13,535 nucleotides of DNA from NCBI GenBank assembly GCA_002390165.1, contig DGOU01000102.1:1-13535 (forward strand), in the 5' to 3' direction. The notes below the pieces were generated by a model. That model was not told where the DNA came from. It made no database searches and saw only the letters and a program-made list of their open reading frames with translations. This document shows positions 7,436 to 13,535 of this stretch, piece after piece; the first letter of the stretch is position 1; the number at the start of each line of letters is the position of its first letter. The translations under genes and the position numbers were made by a program. Source of the stretch: Lutibacter sp. UBA4458 (GTDB lineage: Bacteria; Bacteroidota; Bacteroidia; Flavobacteriales; Flavobacteriaceae).

Positions 7436-8171
7436 TATAAATGCTATTTTAATTGATGATGAAAAAAATGCTTTAGAAAGTTTAGCTTTAAAAATTTCTA
7501 AGTATTTTCCTGAAATTACCATAACAAATAAATTTCAAAATCCACAAAAAGCAGTAATTGAAATTAATACTAATCGTCCAGATTTAGTTTTTTTAGATAT
7601 AGAAATGCCTATTTTAAGTGGCTTCGATGTACTTTCAAAAATTAAAAATCCAGATTTCGAAATTATTTTTGTAACTGCATATAGCCAATATGCCATGGAT
7701 GCAATTAAGCATTGTGCCATTGGTTATATTGTAAAACCTATTGACAACAACGATTTAAAAAATGCCATTAAAAATGCATTACAAAATATAAACCAAAAAA
7801 CTGCATTAGAAAAAAACCGACTTTTATTAGAAAACCTTGTAAACACAAATAATTCAACTATAATAATACCAACACAAAAAGGTCTTAGCTTTATAAATAT
7901 AACCGATATAATTCGGTTTGAAGGAATTGATGGTTATACCCAAATAATTTTAAAAAATAGTTCTCCAATTTTAAGTTCTTACAGTATTGGGAAATTTACA
8001 AAAATAGATGATTTGCAAAATTTTTATTTAATTCATAAATCGCATTTTATAAATATAAACTACATAAAAGAATATTTAAACGAAGGATATTTAATTATGT
8101 GTAATGAAGATAAATTACCTATTGCAAAATTAAAAAGAAATGATTTTTTGGAAAAAATTAAAAACAGTTAA
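7425..8171 (+). CDS. LytTR-family response regulator
   Basis: This 248-residue protein has the usual length for the LytR/AlgR family. The receiver domain (about 6-120) shows the acidic pair Asp11-Asp12, the phospho-acceptor Asp58 in FLDIEMP, Thr84 in FVTAY and Lys104 in VKPID. A linker leads to a LytTR DNA-binding domain (about 147-245), with FINITDIIRFEGIDGYTQI and FYLIHKSHFININYI typical of that fold. The ATG lies inside the last codons of the kinase gene (11-base overlap), so translation is probably coupled and the kinase is its cognate partner. Targets are unknown; the direct repeat at the kinase start is one candidate for self-regulation. Confidence 0.95.
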   Translation: MKTNINAILIDDEKNALESLALKISKYFPEITITNKFQNPQKAVIEINTNRPDLVFLDIEMPILSGFDVLSKIKNPDFEIIFVTAYSQYAMDAIKHCAIGYIVKPIDNNDLKNAIKNALQNINQKTALEKNRLLLENLVNTNNSTIIIPTQKGLSFINITDIIRFEGIDGYTQIILKNSSPILSSYSIGKFTKIDDLQNFYLIHKSHFININYIKEYLNEGYLIMCNEDKLPIAKLKRNDFLEKIKNS

Positions 8172-8181
8172 ACTATATTTG
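8147..8181 (+). promoter_or_regulatory. Candidate Bacteroidota promoter for the thioesterase-nuclease pair
   Basis: TATATTTG at 8174-8181 is an exact match to the TAnnTTTG -7 element of the Bacteroidota primary sigma factor. TTTG at 8147-8150 could serve as the -33 element, but the 23-base spacing is long. The element lies just after the stop of the response regulator and would place the transcript start near 8187, giving a leader of about a dozen bases before the ATG at 8200. This suggests the two downstream genes are transcribed separately from the signalling pair. Confidence 0.5.
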
Positions 8182-8199
8182 CTTTTTTAAAACAACCCA

Positions 8200-8649
8200 A
8201 TGAATTTTCAAATTACCTTTAATACAAAATGGTCAGATTTTGATCCAAACAGGCATATGCGCCATACTGCCTATAACGATTATGCCGCTGAAGTACGCGT
8301 TCGATTTTTTAAAAAAAATGGACTTTCCATAAATGAATTTGCCAAATTAAATATTGGCCCAATATTATTTAAAGAAGAAACTTCCTTTTTTAAAGAAATT
8401 AATATTGGAGAAAACATCACCGTAAATATGACTTTAGAAGAAAGCTCAAAAGGATTAGAACGATGGAAATTTAGTCACCAAATATTTAACGAAAAAGGAA
8501 TTCTATCAGCAGAAGTAAAAGTTTATGGTGCTTGGATTGATTTAATAAAACGAAAACTAACTTCACTTCCAACAAGTTACCAGCATATTTTTATGGAATT
8601 ACCTAAATCAGAAAATTTTAAAGAAATACTTCTTAAAAGTGAAAAATAG
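8200..8649 (+). CDS. Acyl-CoA thioesterase, 4HBT-type hotdog fold
   Basis: The 149-residue protein has the usual length for a single hotdog-domain thioesterase. The N-terminal motif WSDFDPNRHMRHTAYNDY (residues 11-28) is the active-site region of the 4-hydroxybenzoyl-CoA thioesterase/YbgC-like family, with an Asp expected to act in hydrolysis at the start of the long central helix. Strand motifs such as EETSFFKEINIGENITVNM and KVYGAWIDL fit the remaining sheet. It probably hydrolyses an acyl-CoA thioester in the cytoplasm; the substrate cannot be told from sequence. The stop overlaps the start of the nuclease gene by 11 bases, implying co-translation although the two activities have no obvious link. 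Confidence 0.87.
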   Translation: MNFQITFNTKWSDFDPNRHMRHTAYNDYAAEVRVRFFKKNGLSINEFAKLNIGPILFKEETSFFKEINIGENITVNMTLEESSKGLERWKFSHQIFNEKGILSAEVKVYGAWIDLIKRKLTSLPTSYQHIFMELPKSENFKEILLKSEK

Positions 8650-9445
8650 GAAAATAATTTATACGCTTATTTCCTTAGCTTTTGCCACTGGGTTTTATGT
8701 TTATGATCATTTTTTTGATAATAAAAAGGTAATAAACTCAACTATTTTCATTAAAAATAAATCATTTTTACCTACTTCAACCACAGGAGAAATTGTACAT
8801 CATAAGTTTTATACCTTATCCTATAATGAAAGGTATGAACAAGCGGAATGGGTTGCTTATACCTTAACCAAACAACAAGTTGTTTATAACAATTTTAAAC
8901 GACCTTATTTTGAAGTTGATAAAACGGTACCTACTAAAAGCGCATCTTATAAAGACTACAAAAATTCTGGTTATAACAAAGGTCATTTATGCCCAGCAGC
9001 CGACAGAAAGTTTTCTAAAGATGCATTTAACGAAACCTTTTTAATGAGTAATGTTTCTCCTCAAACTCATCAATTTAACAGTGGTATTTGGAACCGATTA
9101 GAAAAAAGAGTACGGTATTGGGCTAAAAAACACAAGAAACTTTTTATTATTACTGGTGGCATTTTAAGTTCTAATTTAAAAACTATTGGTAAAGATAACG
9201 TAGCGGTTCCTGCCTATTTTTATAAAATAATTTTAGACTATCAAAATCCTAAAAAACTAAAAGCAATTGCTTTTTTAATTCCTCATAAAAATTCTAACAA
9301 AAGTTTATATAAATTTGTAACTAGCATTGATAATTTAGAACAATTAACGGATATTGACTTTTTTGAACAATTACCAGATACTATAGAAAATAAGTTAGAA
9401 AAAAACTCCAGTTATTTTAACTGGAGTTTTAATAATTTTAATTAA
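8639..9445 (+). CDS. DNA/RNA non-specific endonuclease (NUC family), membrane-anchored or secreted
   Basis: This 268-residue protein has an N-terminal hydrophobic segment (about 6-21) without a clear cleavage site, followed by a ββα-metal nuclease domain. Catalytic landmarks are GYNKGHLCPAADR (His116 as general base; DRGH of Serratia nuclease is NKGH here), SNVSPQ (Asn138), and FNSGIWNRLE with Asn147 and Glu155, where Asn147 would hold the metal ion. The family cuts DNA and RNA in a Mg-dependent way; here it would act outside the cytoplasm, for nutrient scavenging or degradation of extracellular DNA. The start is GTG inside the thioesterase gene, since no in-frame ATG occurs before residue 136. 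Its last codons contain a terminator hairpin, and its stop overlaps the stop of the convergent MORN gene by four bases. Confidence 0.92.
   Translation: MKNRKIIYTLISLAFATGFYVYDHFFDNKKVINSTIFIKNKSFLPTSTTGEIVHHKFYTLSYNERYEQAEWVAYTLTKQQVVYNNFKRPYFEVDKTVPTKSASYKDYKNSGYNKGHLCPAADRKFSKDAFNETFLMSNVSPQTHQFNSGIWNRLEKRVRYWAKKHKKLFIITGGILSSNLKTIGKDNVAVPAYFYKIILDYQNPKKLKAIAFLIPHKNSNKSLYKFVTSIDNLEQLTDIDFFEQLPDTIENKLEKNSSYFNWSFNNFN
9402..9430 (-). terminator. Terminator hairpin shared by convergent genes
   Basis: AAAACTCCAGTT (9402-9413) and AACTGGAGTTTT (9419-9430) form a perfect 12-bp stem with a 5-base loop. On the minus strand the stem runs into seven T (complement of 9399-9405), a strong intrinsic terminator 11 bases after the stop of the MORN gene. 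On the plus strand there are four T, then AATAATTTT, so it may act both ways, but in that direction it lies ahead of the nuclease stop codon (9443-9445). Confidence 0.85.
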
Positions 9446-10137
9446 TTATTTAAAATAACTTCCCATTCACCTGGTTTATTAATTACAAACTCAAAAATAG
9501 CATCAAAAGTCATAGTTTTAAGCTTATTACTAGTTTTATAATTTAATTTGCATTTAAACGGAAACGTAATATTTTCGTACCCAATATAATTTGGTGTTTC
9601 AATTCTATTACCATTAGCAGCATCCATTCTAATATCGGTTATGCTGGAGTTAAAACTGCCATTTTGCATAAACTTTATCTTTACTTTATTAGTAGTAGAA
9701 TTATTGCTTTCCGCAATTTTTCTAAAAGAATACCTATCAATACCTCTATTCCAAGAAACTTTATATTCAGGAATTTTCTTTAATCCTACATATTTGTTTT
9801 TTTCCCAATAACCAACTCTTACGGAATCTACACCATTCACTTTAAAAACAAATTTTCCTTTTCCATTTAAAAGTCCGTTTTTAAAATTTCCATCAAAATA
9901 ATCTCCATTAGAAAATTTCAGAACTCCCTTACCGTTAGGCCAACCTTTTTTAAACATTCCAGTATACGTATTTTTACCTTTTGCAATTCCTTTTCCATGG
10001 GCTAACCCTTTTTTACACTTTCCTTGATAAGTACCTACCAGATTTTTTGCTAAAACTTTACAATTATTTTTTTGAGCAAATAGCATAAAAACACTTCCAA
10101 AAAATATAAAAGCAAAAACAGAAATTTTATTTTTCAT
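9442..10137 (-). CDS. Secreted MORN-repeat protein (231 aa)
   Basis: A signal peptide (1 to about 21, ending MLFA before Q) is followed by three MORN-type repeats at about 37-50 (YQGKCKKGLAHGKG), 58-71 (YTGMFKKGWPNGKG) and 79-94 (DYFDGNFKNGLLNGKG). The remaining C-terminal region (about 120-231) is a Lys/Asn-rich, probably all-beta domain without a recognised family. MORN repeats form elongated beta-hairpin scaffolds; in bacteria they usually give no specific enzymatic clue. The protein probably sits in the periplasm or outer membrane zone. Transcription runs opposite to both neighbours: it converges with the nuclease gene and diverges from the PAS kinase gene across a 144-base gap. Confidence 0.87.
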   Translation of the reverse strand: MKNKISVFAFIFFGSVFMLFAQKNNCKVLAKNLVGTYQGKCKKGLAHGKGIAKGKNTYTGMFKKGWPNGKGVLKFSNGDYFDGNFKNGLLNGKGKFVFKVNGVDSVRVGYWEKNKYVGLKKIPEYKVSWNRGIDRYSFRKIAESNNSTTNKVKIKFMQNGSFNSSITDIRMDAANGNRIETPNYIGYENITFPFKCKLNYKTSNKLKTMTFDAIFEFVINKPGEWEVILNN

Positions 10138-10281
10138 AATTATTATTTTAATTTAATATAAAATTATGCAAAAAAATTAAATAATTGCAAAATTTTTAAT
10201 AATGGTCAACTGTAAAAAAAACACTAAATTTATATTTTTAAAAATTACCCTTTAAGTAAATCATACATCTACTAACCCAGA
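10138..10281. promoter_or_regulatory. Divergent intergenic region
   Basis: This 144-base, extremely AT-rich gap separates the starts of the MORN gene (minus) and the multi-PAS kinase (plus), so it should hold promoters for both. I found no exact TAnnTTTG element on either strand. The minus strand carries two TTTTGCA motifs about 19-20 bases apart (within 10168-10193), which might form part of the MORN gene promoter, but the match is weak. Confidence 0.4.
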
Positions 10282-13200
10282 ATGGAAGATAATACTAAAA
10301 TTAAGTGTGATAATTCAAAATTATTAATTATTGAATTAGACATAATCGGAACCATTACTTATGTTAACAATAAAACTTGTGAAGTTTTAAACTACTCCAA
10401 AGACGAAATAATTGGAAAAAATTGGGTTGAAAATTTTGTTCATCCTAGCACTAAAGGCAAAACTAGTGAAGTTTCAAAAAAACTATTTTCCAACAAATAC
10501 CAAACAGTAACCTTACATGAGAATAAAGTTTTAACAAAAAATGGTAAAGTGCTTACTGTTCACTGGCATAATACACCAATTTTTGATATGGATTTTAAAA
10601 TTATCGGTCATTTAAGTTCTGGGGTAAATTTTACAAAAAAATTAGAGCTCAGCAAAAACTTAGATAGGGCTAATAGCATTATTGAAAAAAGTGATTCCAT
10701 TACTGTTTTATGGAAAAAAGGAACACATTGGCCAGTTGAATATATCTCAAAAAATGTAGAACGTATTTTAGGTTATTCAGAAAACGATTTTTTATCTAGC
10801 ACTGTTTTATACAAAAATATTATCCATCCTAATGATGTAGAAAGAGTTAGTAGCGAAATTATTTATTTTAAAGAAAAAAATCTCAAAAAATATACACATA
10901 AACCTTATCGGCTAATTTGTAAAGATGGCACTGTAAAATGGTTTAATGACTCCACACAACTAGTAGTAAATAGTAAGGGTAAAATAACCCATTATGATGG
11001 TGTTATAACTGACATTACAAAAGCTATACAAGCTGAGCTAGAGCTCAAAAAACAGTTAAACAAAACGGATTCTGTTTTAACAGCATTTGATGATGGAGTT
11101 TATATAAATGATGCTAATTTTAATATAACTTATTTAAATGAATCTATGATTCAAAATATAGGCTATAATGCTATTGGCGATAAATGCTATAAGGCAATTC
11201 ATAATGAAGAAAATATTTGTTCTTGGTGTTATTTTAGTAAGTTAAAAGAAACCCATAAAAGTGTAAACTTCGAAATTTCGCACCATAATAAAGACTATTT
11301 AATTAAAGCTGTTTTATTAGATAATGATGCAAAAATGACCATTTATCATGATATTACATTTACAAAAAAATTAGAAAAAGATTTACAATTAAAAAACAAA
11401 GAATTAACTACCATTAATAAAAATATTACTATTGAAAAAGAAAAATTTAAAGACATTGTTGAAAACACTTCCGAATGGATTTGGGAAATAGATTTAAATG
11501 GAAACTTTATTTATAGCAATTCATTAGTTAAAAAAATAAGTGGTTATACTGCCAAAGAAACCACCAACAATAACTTCGTTTATTTTATTGAGAAAAAAAA
11601 TAAAGAAGAATTAATTGAAAATTTTAAAAAACATATTTCTCTAAAAAAAGGTTGGCATAATCTTGAAATTAGGTTCAAACATAAAAATGGCACATTACAT
11701 TATATTGAAAGTAATGCAGTACCCATATTTGATGAAAAAGGAATTTTAAAAGGTTATAGAGGTATAAACCGAGACATTACAGACAGAAAACTAGCTGAAA
11801 AAGAAAAAGAAAAATTATTGGTAGCCGTTAAACAAAGTGCTAATTCCATTATAATAACAGATAGTAAAGGTTTTATTGAATATACCAATCCTAAATTCAC
11901 AAAAGTTACAGGTTATACAGCAAAAGAAGTTTTAGGTAAAAGCCCTAGAATTTTAAAATCTGGTAAGCAACCTAAAGCGTTTTATAATACAATGTGGAAA
12001 ACCATTAGTAGTGGAAAAATTTGGAGAGGTGAATTTTTAAATAAAGCAAAAAACGGAAACTTATTTTGGGAACAGGCAACTATTACACCCGTAAAAGATA
12101 TAAATAAAAATATAACCAATTACATTGCTATAAAAGAAGACTTTACAAAACAAAAAGAAACTTCTTTAGAATTAAAAACCGCTTTTAAAAAAATAAAAGC
12201 CAATGAAACTTATTTAAATACCATATTACAAACTGCAAATGAAGGTTTTTGGGCTATTGACAACAATGCAAATACTGTTGATTTAAATACTAATATGGGT
12301 GAAATTTTAGGTTATCCTAAAAATAAAATACTTGGAAAATCTATTTTCGACTTTGTAAATGCACAAAATGCATCCATTTTTAAAGAACAGGTAAGGTTAA
12401 GAGAATTAGGTGAATCTAGTTCGTATGAAATTGAATTAACTACCAAAAACGGAAAACAAATTCCTTGTTATTTTAGAACCTCTCCTTTGTTTAATGAGCA
12501 AAAAAACAAAAAAGGCTCTTTTGCCTTTGTAACAGATATTTCAGCTCTTAAAAAAACGTATAAAACATTAGAAACAAAAAATTTAAAATTAAATGAATTA
12601 AGCACACAATTATCTGAAAAAAACCGATTATTATTTGAAAACACGCAACGCTTTAAAACTTTATTTGATAAAAATCCTATAGCACTTTGGGAAGAAGATT
12701 TTACAGAAGTTAAAAAATTACTATCCAGTAAATCTAAGGAAGTTAAAAATCTTAAAACTTATTTACAAAACAACCTTAATTTTGTTAAAAAATGTATATC
12801 AAAAGTAAAAGTTAATAATGTAAATACTGCCGCAGTAGATTTATTTGGAGCAAAATCAAAAGAAGAACTGATTAATGGTTTCGGTGATGATTTCACTGAA
12901 AAATCAATAAAAAACTTTGTTAAAGAACTAGTTGCTATTTATAAAAGTAATGAGGATATAGTTCATAATGCAGATATTAATAAAAAAGATGGAACTTTAA
13001 TTAATGCTATAATTCGTATAGTACCAATTGAAAATAATAGAACTATTGTTTCCATTCAAGATATTACTGAAATAAATAAAGCAAAGGAAAAAGCAGAAGA
13101 AAGTAACCGCTTAAAAACCGAATTTTTGAATAATATGTCACACGAAATTCGCACCCCAATGAATGGTATTTTAGGATTTACTGACTTATTAAACAATGAG

Positions 13201-13535
13201 GATATATCTCCTGAAAAAAGACGAAATTTCATTAAAATTATTCAAAATAGTGGCAAGCAACTTTTACATGTAATAGATGATATATTAGAAATATCAAGAT
13301 TAGGAACCAAACAAGTTGCTTTAGATGAAACAGAAGTTTGTATAAATGATTTAATGGCAGAGTTATTTGCAATTTTTGAGGTTAAAGCAAAAGAAACGGA
13401 TATTCCTATTTACCTTAAAAAAGAACTTTCAGATAACGAAAGCACTATTTTTACAGATTCACTTAAACTCAATAAAATATTAGGAAATTTATTAGAAAAC
13501 GCCTATAAATTTACCAATAAAGGTTTTATAGAATT
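10282..13535 (+). CDS. Multi-PAS sensor histidine kinase, 3' end beyond the window
   Basis: The frame opens at ATG 10282 and stays open to the right edge, 1084 codons. There is no signal peptide or membrane helix, so it is cytoplasmic. About seven PAS-like domains can be placed: 14-125, 134-255, 264-350, 388-500, 514-625, 644-755 and 793-925. The third has a three-Cys motif (Cys302, Cys313, Cys316) and the last contains NPIALWEEDFTEVKKLL, a recurrent PAS-variant signature. A HisKA domain follows with FLNNMSHEIRTPMNGILGF (phospho-accepting His954), then the first part of the ATPase domain with its N-box (KILGNLLENAYKFT), where the window ends. Such proteins often continue into a receiver domain (hybrid kinase), but that cannot be seen here. 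Ligands are unknown. The long PAS chain suggests integration of several redox or small-molecule cues. Confidence 0.93.
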   Translation, partial: MEDNTKIKCDNSKLLIIELDIIGTITYVNNKTCEVLNYSKDEIIGKNWVENFVHPSTKGKTSEVSKKLFSNKYQTVTLHENKVLTKNGKVLTVHWHNTPIFDMDFKIIGHLSSGVNFTKKLELSKNLDRANSIIEKSDSITVLWKKGTHWPVEYISKNVERILGYSENDFLSSTVLYKNIIHPNDVERVSSEIIYFKEKNLKKYTHKPYRLICKDGTVKWFNDSTQLVVNSKGKITHYDGVITDITKAIQAELELKKQLNKTDSVLTAFDDGVYINDANFNITYLNESMIQNIGYNAIGDKCYKAIHNEENICSWCYFSKLKETHKSVNFEISHHNKDYLIKAVLLDNDAKMTIYHDITFTKKLEKDLQLKNKELTTINKNITIEKEKFKDIVENTSEWIWEIDLNGNFIYSNSLVKKISGYTAKETTNNNFVYFIEKKNKEELIENFKKHISLKKGWHNLEIRFKHKNGTLHYIESNAVPIFDEKGILKGYRGINRDITDRKLAEKEKEKLLVAVKQSANSIIITDSKGFIEYTNPKFTKVTGYTAKEVLGKSPRILKSGKQPKAFYNTMWKTISSGKIWRGEFLNKAKNGNLFWEQATITPVKDINKNITNYIAIKEDFTKQKETSLELKTAFKKIKANETYLNTILQTANEGFWAIDNNANTVDLNTNMGEILGYPKNKILGKSIFDFVNAQNASIFKEQVRLRELGESSSYEIELTTKNGKQIPCYFRTSPLFNEQKNKKGSFAFVTDISALKKTYKTLETKNLKLNELSTQLSEKNRLLFENTQRFKTLFDKNPIALWEEDFTEVKKLLSSKSKEVKNLKTYLQNNLNFVKKCISKVKVNNVNTAAVDLFGAKSKEELINGFGDDFTEKSIKNFVKELVAIYKSNEDIVHNADINKKDGTLINAIIRIVPIENNRTIVSIQDITEINKAKEKAEESNRLKTEFLNNMSHEIRTPMNGILGFTDLLNNEDISPEKRRNFIKIIQNSGKQLLHVIDDILEISRLGTKQVALDETEVCINDLMAELFAIFEVKAKETDIPIYLKKELSDNESTIFTDSLKLNKILGNLLENAYKFTNKGFIE

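Noticed and set aside
7535..7720. Minus-strand open frame of 61 codons
   Set aside because: It overlaps the receiver domain of the response regulator, which is clearly the coding frame.

Overview
The window looks like chromosomal DNA from a member of the Bacteroidota, most likely a flavobacterium. It is very AT-rich, most starts are preceded by A-rich leaders rather than Shine-Dalgarno sites, and it carries Bacteroidota-type lipoproteins (Cys followed by Asp/Asn), a beta-propeller LytS-type kinase paired with a LytTR regulator, and a match to the TAnnTTTG -7 promoter element. No rRNA, tRNA, CRISPR array, transposase or prophage gene was seen. The assignment rests on style and protein families only.

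Layout. Positions 1-699 hold the 3' part of a divergent Lgt-family (prolipoprotein diacylglyceryl transferase-like) membrane protein. Four predicted lipoproteins follow on the same strand (706-1395, 1516-1947, 1956-2453, 2467-3108), then a larger secreted Cys-rich protein (3173-4525). Two lipoproteins share a near-identical atypical signal peptide (IIG-x-x-Cys-Thr); the two that alternate with them have canonical lipoboxes followed by acidic residues. A bulged inverted repeat sits in the 120-base gap after the first lipoprotein. An Lgt-like enzyme directly upstream of candidate substrates, with two alternating leader types, is the most distinctive arrangement in the window.

Positions 4565-8171 are a two-component pair: a 956-residue propeller/LytS-type sensor kinase and an overlapping LytTR response regulator. 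The start of the kinase gene (TTG codon) lies among several DNA repeats, including a perfect 13-bp inverted repeat followed by a T-run inside the signal-peptide codons, which looks like an intrinsic terminator or attenuator.

Positions 8200-9445 hold a hotdog-fold thioesterase and an overlapping membrane-anchored DNA/RNA non-specific endonuclease, preceded by a plausible Bacteroidota promoter. They converge on a minus-strand MORN-repeat secreted protein (9442-10137). The shared terminator hairpin lies inside the last codons of the nuclease gene. From 10282 to the right edge runs the 5' part of a very large soluble multi-PAS histidine kinase (1084 codons visible, about seven PAS-like domains, then HisKA and the beginning of the ATPase domain), open at the window end.

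The clearest functional links are kinase plus regulator (signalling) and Lgt-like protein plus lipoproteins (envelope). The thioesterase/nuclease pair and the MORN protein have no evident link to them beyond position.
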